Numbered from the stretch's first letter, positions 54,907-62,583 are shown. The stretch: DNA of 64,000 bases from Pseudomonadota bacterium (GCA_018902545.1 JAHIQM010000011.1:62001-126000), one strand, 5' to 3'. Made by a program: numbers and translations. Notes: generated by a model from the sequence alone, not told the origin.

Positions 54907-56414
54907 TCCCAGACAGCAGCGCGGATACGTCGAACGATCACGGAGGAAAACCTCGACATCGGGGGCAGTTTCTGGCTCTGACTTGGGGCCTAGCCTGGGC
55001 TCGACCAGCCCGACTCCTCTGCGCCACAGTCCTGTGCTGCGCCGTCTTGACGTTCACCTCACTCGCTGCCCAACAGACAGACGGTAACGAGGGCAAATCG
55101 CTGCCGGCGAAAGTATCTGACGGCAAACTCGAGCAACCAGGTAAAGTCGAAGTTGAGCCCGTCGCCAAGGATGACCAGATCAGGCATCGAATCTCGAATA
55201 TTCTTAAAACGACAAGCTGGTTCAGCGAGCCCAAGGTCACTGTCCAGGAAGGAATCGTTTTCCTGAAAGGAACAACGGAAAACGATGAATCCAAGCAATG
55301 GGCCGGAGATTTGGCGAAAAATACGGAGGGCGTGGTTGCCGTCGTCAATCAAATCGAAGTGGTCCCCACCACGGTTTGGGATTTCGAGCCAACCTTTCAG
55401 ATACTGAATGATCTTACACGCAGATTCCTTCGATTGCTGCCCCTGATCGTGGTGGCGCTGGTCGTAATCGTTATTTCATGGATCTTCGCCAAGCTGACGG
55501 TGTACCTCTTGCGTCGCGGCCTTCTGGGTCGATCCCTCAGCCACCTTTTGCGTGAGGTAATGGCCCGGGCTGGCGGGATACTTGTAATGCTTGTCGGTCT
55601 ATACCTTGTGCTCCGTATCGCCGGGCTCACGCAACTCGCGCTTACGTTGGTGGGCGGCACTGGCCTGATTGGTTTGGTGCTGGGCATCGCATTCCGCGAC
55701 ATCACCGAGAATTTTCTGGCCAGTGTCTTTCTGAGCTTGCAGCAACCGTTTCGTGAAGGCGATCTGGTAGAAGTAGCGGGCGTCACAGGTTACGTTCAGC
55801 GGCTGACCTCGCGCACGACTGTTCTGATGACACTCGACGGCAATCAAGTGCAAATTCCCAATTCGACCGTCTTCAAAAGCACGATCCGGAACTTCACAAG
55901 CAATCCCAATCGCCGCGAAGATTTCATGGTGGGTATCGGCTACGACGATTCCATAACTTTGGCCCAGGAAGTCGCTTTGAAGGTGCTCGCAGAACATCCG
56001 GCCATTTTGAATGAGCCCGAACCCTTGGTGCTCGTGGAAAATCTTGGAGCGTCCACGGTAAACCTGCGTGTTTATTTCTGGCTCGACGGCACCCTACACA
56101 GCTGGGCGAAAGTGAAATCGTCCGTCATTCGGCACGTAAAACGGGCCTTCCAGCAGTCGGGAATCTCGCTGCCGGACGAGGCGCGCGAAGTCACCTTCCC
56201 TAACGGGGTTCCTGTACGCATGATAGAAAGCCAAGGAGCTGCGGAACCAGCCAAGCCCGTCCTGAAGAAGCCGGCCACCGAGCCCGAAACAGTCGCGACC
56301 AAAGCGGAAGCCAGCCTGCAAAGCGAGGCCGGGGAAATCAAAGAACAGGCGCGTAAATCGTGGACCCCTGGGGAGAATCTCTTAACGCCATCGTCGTCTG
56401 TGGATAGCAGTTGA
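54903..56414 (+). CDS. MscS-family channel with N-terminal BON domain
   Basis: A 503-residue membrane protein. There is an N-terminal hydrophobic segment (about 33-55), a BON domain about 90-155 (IRHRISNILKTTSWFSEPKVTV, VFLKGTTENDE, VAVVNQIEVV), then three TM helices. The MscS pore and beta domain follow (GLIGLVLGIAFRDITENFLASV, QPFREGDLVEVAGVTGYVQ, TLDGNQVQIPNSTVF). The C-tail is polar. BON domains bind phospholipid or peptidoglycan; here they may tether the gate. Overlaps the preceding gene by ATGA. Confidence 0.88.
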   Translation: MIPDSSADTSNDHGGKPRHRGQFLALTWGLAWARPARLLCATVLCCAVLTFTSLAAQQTDGNEGKSLPAKVSDGKLEQPGKVEVEPVAKDDQIRHRISNILKTTSWFSEPKVTVQEGIVFLKGTTENDESKQWAGDLAKNTEGVVAVVNQIEVVPTTVWDFEPTFQILNDLTRRFLRLLPLIVVALVVIVISWIFAKLTVYLLRRGLLGRSLSHLLREVMARAGGILVMLVGLYLVLRIAGLTQLALTLVGGTGLIGLVLGIAFRDITENFLASVFLSLQQPFREGDLVEVAGVTGYVQRLTSRTTVLMTLDGNQVQIPNSTVFKSTIRNFTSNPNRREDFMVGIGYDDSITLAQEVALKVLAEHPAILNEPEPLVLVENLGASTVNLRVYFWLDGTLHSWAKVKSSVIRHVKRAFQQSGISLPDEAREVTFPNGVPVRMIESQGAAEPAKPVLKKPATEPETVATKAEASLQSEAGEIKEQARKSWTPGENLLTPSSSVDSS

Positions 56415-56514
56415 AGGCGCGTGGGAGTCGATCAAAGAGGGTGTAAAATCCGTATGGGAATCGATGAAGTCTGCTTGCAGCGACGCAGCGGCTCCTGTGC
56501 CGGGAGAATTGAAA

Positions 56515-57774
56515 ATGTGGGATCACCTGAGTTTCATCATCAAGCATTTCCGTGAGCGATTATGGATCAAGCCGCTCATCGTATGCGCGTTGTCCATTGC
56601 CGCAGTTTTTCTTGCCAATCTCATGGACATGACTGAAATCGGCCGTTTCCTGCCGAAGATCACAAAAGAATCGACCGATACTTTGCTGAGGATCATGGCG
56701 TCGAGCATGTTGATGATGGCCACGTTCGCCGTGGCCTCGATGGTGGCCGCGTATTCGTCGGCAAGCAGGTCCGCGACGCCCCGCTCTTTTCCGTTGATCA
56801 TCGCCGATGACGTTTCGCAGAATGCGCTCTCGGTGTTCATCGGCGCGTTTATCTTCAGCGTGGTCGCGCTTGTTGCGATGATGAACGGGCTTTATGTCGG
56901 AAGGGGCAGTCACTTTATCCTGTTCTCCCTGACAATAGTTGTGCTCGCAATCGTCATTGTCACCTTCATTCGGTGGGTCGATAATATCGCCCGGCTCGGC
57001 CGCCTGGGACACACGATCACCAAGGTGGAGGTTGCGGCCACAGAGGCGATTCGGAAGCGACAGTCGGCGCCACGCCTTGGCGGCGTCGAGGCGTTCGGTC
57101 CCCCGGATGTGGGCCGGGCGGTCTTCGGATCCATCGGTTACGTACAGCGTGTTGACCTCGCCGCGTTGCAAAAGAGGGCGGTGCAGTCGCAACTGAGAAT
57201 TGTTCTGGCGGTGTTGCCTGGGGCTTTTTGCGCGCCAAACCGCCCTGTCGCATGGGTCAGCCGGGAGGCGACGGGCAGTGTGTCCGACGAGGACGCCAAA
57301 GCAATTGCTGACACGTTCGCGATTGGCAGCTCGAGAGTCTTTGATCAGGATCCGCGGTTCGGACTGCTGGTCCTTTCGGAGATCGCCAGCCGTGCGCTTT
57401 CGCCTGCGGTCAATGATCCGGGGACCGCCATCGGCGTCACGGGCACACTTGTTCGCCTGTTCGTGATGTGGAACGATTGTGGCAAGGCGGATGACGTTTC
57501 CCCTGTGCAGTTCGACCGCGTTGCGGTGCCGGAATTGTCCGTGGTAGACATGTTCGACGATGCTTTTACAGGGATCGCCCGAGACGGAGCGGGCAATGTC
57601 GAAGTCGTCGTGTGGCTGCTCAAGGCCCTCGAAACGCTTGCAGTAGCCGGGGACGTTACGATGCGCGACAACGCGCTGCGGCACGCCCGTCTCGCGGTAG
57701 TTCGCGCCGAACACGCACTGAAGATTTCCGAAGATATCACAGCCGTACGAGAGGCAGCCAAGTTTGCAATGTGA
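56515..57774 (+). CDS. DUF2254 family membrane protein
   Basis: A 419-residue protein with four N-terminal membrane helices (PLIVCALSIAAVFLANL, ASSMLMMATFAVASMVAAYSS, ALSVFIGAFIFSVVALVAMM, FSLTIVVLAIVIVTFI) and a large cytosolic part (RALSPAVNDPGTAIGV, SVVDMFDDAFTGIARDG). These match DUF2254. The ATG at 56515 follows GGGAGA seven bases upstream. The same frame is open upstream (56418-56514) and reads AWESIKEGVKSVWESMKSA, a coding-like amphipathic stretch with no ribosome site. Function unknown. Confidence 0.83.
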   Translation: MWDHLSFIIKHFRERLWIKPLIVCALSIAAVFLANLMDMTEIGRFLPKITKESTDTLLRIMASSMLMMATFAVASMVAAYSSASRSATPRSFPLIIADDVSQNALSVFIGAFIFSVVALVAMMNGLYVGRGSHFILFSLTIVVLAIVIVTFIRWVDNIARLGRLGHTITKVEVAATEAIRKRQSAPRLGGVEAFGPPDVGRAVFGSIGYVQRVDLAALQKRAVQSQLRIVLAVLPGAFCAPNRPVAWVSREATGSVSDEDAKAIADTFAIGSSRVFDQDPRFGLLVLSEIASRALSPAVNDPGTAIGVTGTLVRLFVMWNDCGKADDVSPVQFDRVAVPELSVVDMFDDAFTGIARDGAGNVEVVVWLLKALETLAVAGDVTMRDNALRHARLAVVRAEHALKISEDITAVREAAKFAM

Positions 57775-57897
57775 CGGGAAAGGCCGGATGAGTAACAATT
57801 TTCATAAAATCAGAGGTCTGCCATTTTGGTACAGTCTGGATAATAACACTGTTCGGCGGCATGGGGCTTGGCTGTAGGCCGGACGCGGGGACGACCG

Positions 57898-58731
57898 ATG
57901 AGCGAAGTGGACACCAGTGAGAAGCCTGATCCGATGGCCACGGATAAAGAGGCTCTGAGAGCGGAACGATACGAGCTGCTCGAACAGCTTGAGGACTGGC
58001 TCGAAACGCCGATGCTGGTCCTCGCATTCGTGTGGCTGGCGCTGCTGATCGTGGAGTTGCTTTGGGGCGAGAGCCGGTTATTCTACACTATCGGGACGAT
58101 CATCTGGGTTGTCTTCATCCTCGACTTCGCGGTGAAATTCGCCCTGGCTCCGCAGAAGTTTGTATTCCTCAAGCGGCACTGGCTGACCGCCATTTCGTTG
58201 CTGCTCCCGGCGCTGCGTTTATTTCGCATATTTCGGATGTTTCGACTGCTTCGACTGGCTCGCGCGGGGCGAGGTCTGCGTTTGCTCCGCGTCATCAGTT
58301 CGCTGAATCGCAGCATGAAGGCGCTAAGCGCGAGCCTGAGCCGACGGGGCTTCGGCTACGTGATTGCCCTCACGGTGCTGGTCACGCTCGCCGGCGCGGC
58401 CGGAATATACACTTTCGAGAATGAGGCACTAGGCGGCCCAAACAGCTACGGCGAGGCGCTGTGGTGGACCGCCATGATCATGACGACGATGGGTTCGCAG
58501 TACTGGCCGGAGACGGCCGAGGGGCGGGTGCTCTGCTTTTTTTTGGCGCTGTATGCCTTCGGCGTCTTCGGCTACGTGACAGCGGCGCTCGCCACCTTTT
58601 TCGTCGGCCGCGACGCGGAGAATGACGAGGCCGAGTTGGCCGGGGGCAAACAATTGGCCGCACTCCGCGACGAGGTGATCGCCTTGCGCGAGGAGATCCG
58701 TGCCCTGACGCGGCATCCACCAGGGTCATGA
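57898..58731 (+). CDS. Voltage-gated-type ion transporter (potassium channel superfamily)
   Basis: A 277-residue protein with six TM segments. The arginine-rich S4-like helix is ALRLFRIFRMFRLLRLARAG. The pore loop is ALWWTAMIMTTMGSQYWPE, in which TTMGS takes the place of TVGYG, so K+ selectivity is uncertain. A C-terminal coiled coil (LAALRDEVIALREEIRAL) would support tetramer assembly. The ATG at 57898 has only GGGGA in front. It fits with the neighbouring MscS and DUF2254 genes in an ion- or osmotic-stress group. Confidence 0.83.
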   Translation: MSEVDTSEKPDPMATDKEALRAERYELLEQLEDWLETPMLVLAFVWLALLIVELLWGESRLFYTIGTIIWVVFILDFAVKFALAPQKFVFLKRHWLTAISLLLPALRLFRIFRMFRLLRLARAGRGLRLLRVISSLNRSMKALSASLSRRGFGYVIALTVLVTLAGAAGIYTFENEALGGPNSYGEALWWTAMIMTTMGSQYWPETAEGRVLCFFLALYAFGVFGYVTAALATFFVGRDAENDEAELAGGKQLAALRDEVIALREEIRALTRHPPGS

Positions 58732-58775
58732 AGCATCTTGCCGTGAATAATGCGGAGCGTTAAGGACATCACAGT

Positions 58776-59051
58776 ATGAAACGATTCTGGCCACGTCTCT
58801 TTATCGTCGCGGGTCTCTTTCTGCTGCTCGGCGGTTTCGTCTACGACGTAATATTTGCAGGCATCCCTTACCAGGACCCCACGCCAGAGATGTCGGCGCG
58901 TTTCAGTCGTCACGCACTCATCGCTTCCATCATCCGTTGGTGCGGCGTCGGCTCTTTTTTCTTCGGCGTGATGGCCGGTATCCGTCGCCGGGGTATTCGG
59001 CGGTCACGGCCTCCAAGAGGGGAACGTGGGTCAAGTCCGCCATTGACTTAA
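58776..59051 (+). CDS. Small membrane protein of unknown function
   Basis: A 91-residue protein with two hydrophobic helices (LFIVAGLFLLLGGFVYDVIFAG and HALIASIIRWCGVGSFFFGVMAG) and an arginine/serine-rich tail. AAGGAC precedes the ATG. It follows the ion channel by 44 bases on the same strand. I do not recognise the family. No enzyme motif. Confidence 0.6.
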   Translation: MKRFWPRLFIVAGLFLLLGGFVYDVIFAGIPYQDPTPEMSARFSRHALIASIIRWCGVGSFFFGVMAGIRRRGIRRSRPPRGERGSSPPLT

Positions 59052-59074
59052 GCATAAACCCACACTGGAGTCCA

Positions 59075-59115
59075 CAAAATGAAAAGGGGCTTAAGTCTTT
59101 TGATCTTAAACCCCT
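59075..59115 (-). terminator. Terminator of the BON-repeat gene
   Basis: AGGGGCTTAAG (59085-59095) pairs with CTTAAACCCCT (59105-59115) with one mismatch. On the minus strand it is followed by TTTTCATTTT. It lies about 130 bases past the stop of the BON gene. Confidence 0.65.
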
Positions 59116-59180
59116 GATTGATTGGGCTGGGTTGATGGGACTCGAATCATTTTATATTGATATTTCGCCAATATCCATAA

Positions 59181-59222
59181 TGATTTTTCCCGGTCCGATC
59201 GGCGTGTTGTTGCCGCAGCAAT
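59181..59222. repeat. Left arm of 42-bp inverted repeat flanking the BON gene
   Basis: Starts TGATTTTTCCCGGTCCGATC and ends TGCCGCAGCAAT. The right arm at 59876-59917 is its reverse complement in 40 of 42 positions. Confidence 0.85.
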
Positions 59223-59246
59223 TAACGCCTCTTGAAGTTGCTGTCA

Positions 59247-59816
59247 CTAAGGAGCGATAGTAATTTCGCTCTTAATGTTACCATCTCCTGCTACCTGGGC
59301 GGCCAATTCCTCTACGGCCTTTTTTTCTTGATCGGATGCCACGGGGCCTTTTAAGGTAACCACTCCGTCAATCGTAATGATTTTTACATTGTGGGCGTTC
59401 ATCGAGAGATCCTTGTTCTTCACGACGGCTTGACGGATTTTTTGAGTGAGCTCAAGATCCTGTTTGCTCTCGCCCTGCTGCTCAGCAGTGACTCCGCCGG
59501 GCGACATGTGTCGTTTATTCTGGTTGGTATTGTTATACTGCTCAGCATTGACTCCGCCGGGCGACATGTGTCGTTTATTCTGGTTGGTATTGTTATACTG
59601 CTCAGCATTGACTCCGCCGGGCGACATGTGTCGTTTATTCTGATTGGTATTGTTATACTGCTCAGCATTGACTCCGCCGGGCGACATGTCCTGTTTATTG
59701 GTTTTCGTATTATTACTGGCATGGGACTGTGCTAAACAGGTTTCTGAAATAGTCATCCCGCCGAGAAATACGACCGATGCGAGCAGGCCCGTAAAAAATA
59801 ATGCTTTGTTAGACAT
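59247..59816 (-). CDS. Secreted BON-domain protein with tandem 20-residue repeats
   Basis: A 189-residue protein. Signal peptide about 1-30 (ALFFTGLLASVVFLGGMT). Residues about 40-112 contain repeats of a 20-residue unit beginning NAEQYNNTNQ and ending HMSPGGV. BON domain about 120-187 (LTQKIRQAVVKNKDLSMNAHNVKI, GVVTLKGPV, IKSEITIAP), as in OsmY. The second ATG (59814-59816) is chosen because GGAG lies six bases upstream of it and abuts the first. Periplasmic stress protein likely; the repeat is probably a flexible spacer. Monocistronic. Confidence 0.85.
   Translation of the reverse strand: MSNKALFFTGLLASVVFLGGMTISETCLAQSHASNNTKTNKQDMSPGGVNAEQYNNTNQNKRHMSPGGVNAEQYNNTNQNKRHMSPGGVNAEQYNNTNQNKRHMSPGGVTAEQQGESKQDLELTQKIRQAVVKNKDLSMNAHNVKIITIDGVVTLKGPVASDQEKKAVEELAAQVAGDGNIKSEITIAP
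59478..59699. repeat. 60-bp tandem repeat inside the BON gene
   Basis: Bases 59521-59580 and 59581-59640 are identical over all 60 positions. A preceding partial unit (59478-59520) and a following unit (59641-59699) differ at only a few bases. The reading frame is kept because the period is a multiple of three. Confidence 0.95.
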
Positions 59817-59875
59817 ACACATCTCCTTTCCATATTATAGATTTAATCTGTTGAAAGATTGTCGCGGGAGGCTTT

Positions 59876-59917
59876 ATTGCTGCGGCAAAAACACGCCGAT
59901 CGGGCCGGGAAAAATCA
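59876..59917. repeat. Right arm of 42-bp inverted repeat flanking the BON gene
   Basis: Starts ATTGCTGCGGCAAAAACACG. It is upstream of the BON ATG; the left arm is at 59181-59222. The two mismatches are T/C and G/T changes. Confidence 0.85.
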
Positions 59918-59983
59918 GCACGGAGAGGGGCGTATCCACCGGGCCACGGGGTCTTTCAAACTACCAGCACTCTTTGGGAAATC

Positions 59984-61183
59984 TCATTTTTCGTGGAGGG
60001 CTTGCCGCGTCTTTTCATGTATGTATTCATCGGTAACCGTATGAAGAAATTGCTTTTGATACAGTTCCTCATGCAGGATGACCGCGATGGCAACAAGCGG
60101 GGCCGCAACCAGAACACCGAGCACGCCGAAGGCACCCACGCACAGGAGCATTGAGAATATCACCGCCGTCGGGTGCAGGTTCATGCTGTCGGCCATGACA
60201 TATGGGACGAGGATGTTATTTTCGAAGATCTGGACCGCGACATAGATGATCGCGACCCACAGTGGAGTCATGCCTCCCATACTGAACGCGAGCAGCAGGG
60301 CTGGAACGGAGCTGAGTATCGGACCCAGGAAGGGAATCGCTTCCAGCATGCCTGCGATCAGTCCCAGGACCAGCGCGTCCGTGAAACCGAAGATCGGCCA
60401 CATGGCCAGGAAGACAAGCAGGCCTATCGCCACCATGCCCACCAGCATGGCCCCGGCCCACCTTGGCGCGAACATTCCGATGCGTTGCACCACGACCAGT
60501 GCCTTGTCGTGGTGACGCAAGGGCACGACGGCGAACAGGGCGCCCACGATAGGACGGGGATTCAGGAGCGTGAAGGATACGCCGAAGAAGACGGTCACCA
60601 TCACGATCAAAAACTGAGTTCCGCTAAAGGCCACGCTGGTGAAGCTGCTGACCACCCCCCCGAACATTTCGCTCAAGCTGGAACGAATAGAGCCGGAATC
60701 TTCCGGTGCATTGGCTTTGGGGCGCGTGACGGGGGCGGGCTGAACCCCGGGTTCCCCTGCCAGTAGATCGGTTCGGGCGATTTCAGTACTGACTTCCGCC
60801 TGGAGTTTTTTCTCCGAGATTGCGGCCCGTTGCTCCATCATGATCAAGGGTTTTTGGAGGCGTTCCCAGTAGCCGGGCAATTGCTTTGAGATATTTGTGA
60901 TCGAATCCTGCATTGGTCCGAGGAAGGCCCACCCAGTCAAAACCAGGATTGAAATGAATCCTCCCACGACCAGCCCTGTTGGGAGCGCTCTGCCACCGGT
61001 AAAAGTGCGCATCCATAAAATCACGGGATTAAGCGCGAATGAAATCAGCAAGACAAGCAGAAAGGACAGTAAAATGTGAGAGAGCAGCGTGAACGTATTA
61101 ATGAAGGCGAATAACGCTGCTCCAAGAATAATATGATAAGAAACGGAGTGTCGTTTTGTCTGAGTTGTTGAGTTGTTTGGCAT
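59984..61183 (-). CDS. AI-2E/PerM family transporter
   Basis: A 399-residue membrane protein with about seven TM helices. N-terminal SHILLSFLLVLLISFALNPVI and C-terminal GLIAGMLEAIPFLGPILSSVPALLLAFS and FENNILVPYVMADSMNLHP are signatures of the AI-2 exporter (TqsA) family, whose members export small molecules or Na+. A polar insert of about 60 residues (115-175, rich in Ala/Pro/Glu) is longer than usual. Ribosome site is weak. Its substrate cannot be read from the sequence. Confidence 0.87.
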   Translation of the reverse strand: MPNNSTTQTKRHSVSYHIILGAALFAFINTFTLLSHILLSFLLVLLISFALNPVILWMRTFTGGRALPTGLVVGGFISILVLTGWAFLGPMQDSITNISKQLPGYWERLQKPLIMMEQRAAISEKKLQAEVSTEIARTDLLAGEPGVQPAPVTRPKANAPEDSGSIRSSLSEMFGGVVSSFTSVAFSGTQFLIVMVTVFFGVSFTLLNPRPIVGALFAVVPLRHHDKALVVVQRIGMFAPRWAGAMLVGMVAIGLLVFLAMWPIFGFTDALVLGLIAGMLEAIPFLGPILSSVPALLLAFSMGGMTPLWVAIIYVAVQIFENNILVPYVMADSMNLHPTAVIFSMLLCVGAFGVLGVLVAAPLVAIAVILHEELYQKQFLHTVTDEYIHEKTRQALHEK

Positions 61184-61234
61184 ACTCGTATTTCCGACCT
61201 TTACCTTTAGTCATCGTTCAGAATAAATCTGAGC

Positions 61235-61400
61235 TTAATGTTCTGCAGGGCGCGTCTCCCCGTAGCAAACGATGGAAAGGCGGTCCTCGGTGATGATACC
61301 TTCATTTATGAAGTGATCCTTGACCGCTTTGCCCTGCAGTTCACTGAGCTTTTGTTGTACTCTGCAGACTCCGTGGCGGACGTGCAGCCTGCAAATTATG
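61235..61400 (-). pseudogene. Fragment of OmpA-like C-terminal domain, frameshifted
   Basis: On the minus strand the tail reads KLSELQGKAVKDHFINEGII then TEDRLSIVCYGETRPAEH and a stop at 61235-61237, the classical OmpA_C ending. Upstream, SATESAEYN (normally GHTDSxGSAEYNQ) is in a different frame, so one base is missing between EYN and KLSE. The rest of the gene is absent. It is downstream of the small membrane gene at 61417-61566, on the same strand. Confidence 0.75.
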
Positions 61401-61416
61401 TTCAAAATATTCATTG

Positions 61417-61566
61417 TTAAAGTGCTCGTCTTCCCTGAAATAAATTTACGAGGATGACTATGACGGCAACAACAAGGAGTATGTGTATAAAAGAACCCAT
61501 TGTGTAACCACTAACTATACCTAGTAACCACAAAATCACAAGAACTCCGGCTATAGTGTATAACAT
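61417..61566 (-). CDS. Lmo0937-type small membrane protein
   Basis: A 49-residue protein beginning MLYTIAGVLVILWLLGIVSG and ending VNLFQGRRAL. It has two TM helices and the LWLLG...Y-T-M-G-x-F-I-H-x-L-L-V pattern of the lmo0937/DUF5670 family, found next to stress genes. GGAGA stands before the ATG at 61564-61566. Function is unknown. The OmpA fragment follows immediately. Confidence 0.85.
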   Translation of the reverse strand: MLYTIAGVLVILWLLGIVSGYTMGSFIHILLVVAVIVILVNLFQGRRAL

Positions 61567-61604
61567 TTTATTCTCCATTTATGTGTTATTTGTTGTTCTG
61601 TACA

Positions 61605-61650
61605 ATTTGTCATTCCCTTTTTTCAAGGGATGACAAATTTTTATAGTAAA
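61605..61650. repeat. Hairpin that may be a degenerate half of the MITE-like repeat
   Basis: ATTTGTCATTCCCTT (61605-61619) pairs with AAGGGATGACAAAT (61625-61638) with a single bulge, followed by TTTTTATAG. The right half resembles the CAAGGGGATGACGACTTTTT end of MITE copy 3. It could also act as a plus-strand terminator, but no plus gene precedes it. Confidence 0.45.
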
Positions 61651-61792
61651 TTATGAAAAGAGATATAGCCTCTTATATTAAGTGAGAATGTTGCCCGAAG
61701 AGCACGTTCGCTCTCCGGGGCTTTGATCGCATCTCGTCATGTCGCGGATTCGTGGTGGCCGCATGAGGGACGAAAGGAAATTTTGCGCTTAG

Positions 61793-61972
61793 CTATTTTT
61801 CCAAAACCTTTTCCACCTGGCCGACTTTTTTCTGCACCTTGCCCCCTACCTTTTCCGCGCGTCCTTCCGCTTCCAGGGAGGAGTCATCGGTGACCTTTCC
61901 GACGGTTTCCTTGATCTTGCCTTTGCTTTCATGGTAAACACCCTTCGTCTTGTTTTTTGTGCTGGACTTCAT
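61793..61972 (-). CDS. CsbD family stress protein
   Basis: A 59-residue protein, MKSSTKNKTKGVYHESKGKI through GQVEKVLEK, with the K-G-K-I-K-E-T-V-G-K-V-T-D-D pattern typical of CsbD. AAGGAG lies upstream of the ATG at 61970-61972; an upstream in-frame ATG has no ribosome site. Compared with the CsbD-like fusion at 40541 it is complete. A sigma54 promoter at 62238-62251 points at it, with a MITE-like repeat lying between. Confidence 0.88.
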   Translation of the reverse strand: MKSSTKNKTKGVYHESKGKIKETVGKVTDDSSLEAEGRAEKVGGKVQKKVGQVEKVLEK

Positions 61973-62049
61973 ACAGTTCTCCTTGTTTATGTAAAAGACT
62001 TCAAATTCTTCCCACTTTTTCACAACCCTTCATTTTTATGAAATATAAC

Positions 62050-62190
62050 CACTGCAATAAGTAGCCATCCTCTTAAATAAGGGGATTCATCCTTTTTTTA
62101 CCATTCGAGAACAATGCATCTCCTCCTTCCCAAACTGGGCACAAGTTTGTGGGAATGACTTTAGATGGTACCGATCGGTTTTTTGCAGTG
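62050..62190. repeat. MITE-like repeat, copy 4 (degenerate)
   Basis: Left end CACTGCAATAAGTAGCCATC and right end TTTTTTGCAGTG are inverted repeats. Internal GTCATTCCC-type and AAGGGGAT-type segments match copy 3. It lies in the leader between the sigma54 promoter and csbD. Confidence 0.7.
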
Positions 62191-62237
62191 CCCTCTGAAA
62201 TGAGGGATACGTGATTTTCGAGGGCATGAAGTACTCC

Positions 62238-62290
62238 GCAACGAACGTGCCAGACTTTGCAGAATATTTTTTAGTTGTAACGCAATGATT
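62238..62290 (-). promoter_or_regulatory. Sigma54 promoter with IHF-like site, facing csbD
   Basis: Minus-strand GGCACGTTCGTTGC (62251 down to 62238), preceded by T, is a perfect -24/-12 element. AATCATTGCGTTA (62290 down to 62278) differs from the IHF consensus at one position and is 27 bases upstream. The csbD ATG is about 265 bases away, across MITE copy 4. Confidence 0.72.
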
Positions 62291-62493
62291 ATAAAGAAAA
62301 AAATAAAGTTCTTCGAGTGGAAGGAAAAAAAGAAGGGTGGGTGAGCCCGCCACATATGGCGCAACTGCAAGATGTTGTGAAAGGCCATGAGCACTTTTCT
62401 GCGTACTGTTCTTGAGATTTGCGTAATCAAATTAAGAGTATTATATTAACCTCAAAATTCACCATGACCACAAACCTCCTCAGCCTTAAGGAA

Positions 62494-62541
62494 AATTGAG
62501 AAACCCCCACCTTTTTAAAAATGTGTGGGGGCTTCTCAATT
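62494..62541. other. Long hairpin between the divergent promoters
   Basis: AATTGAGAAACCCCCAC (62494-62510) pairs with GTGGGGGCTTCTCAATT (62525-62541) with one mismatch around a 14-base A/T-rich loop. No T tract follows on either strand. It could be a binding site or a REP-like element. Confidence 0.6.
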
Positions 62542-62583
62542 CTATCCCATAATTACACGGAGCCACCCCTTTGAAAGAATCCT

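Noticed and set aside
56418-56514. In-frame upstream extension of DUF2254 reading AWESIKEGVKSVWESMKSA.
   Set aside because: It looks coding but has no ribosome site, and GGGAGA precedes the downstream ATG. It may be a relic of the MscS tail in another frame; not strong enough for a feature.
57860-57875. GGCATGGGGCTTGG ahead of the ion-channel gene, resembling sigma54.
   Set aside because: The -12 element lacks the invariant GC (TTGG) and there is no IHF-like site upstream.
59116-59140. A tRNA-like 3' end on the minus strand (ATTCGAGTCCCATC, followed by CAACCCAGCC) suggesting an island attachment site.
   Set aside because: The T stem does not pair, position 53 is A, and no CCA is in register. 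The adjacent hairpin is explained as the BON gene terminator, and I see no second copy of the sequence in the window.
59190-59222. GGCGTGTTGTTGC and its inverted copy as sigma54 elements.
   Set aside because: The spacing between GG and GC is one base too short and the sequence belongs to the 42-bp inverted repeat.
59478-59699. Regular 60-base repeats that could suggest a CRISPR-like array.
   Set aside because: The repeats are contiguous, keep a reading frame inside a secreted BON protein and have no variable spacers or cas genes.
61238-61420. A 60-codon plus-strand open frame.
   Set aside because: The opposite strand encodes a recognisable OmpA-domain fragment; the plus frame has no ribosome site.
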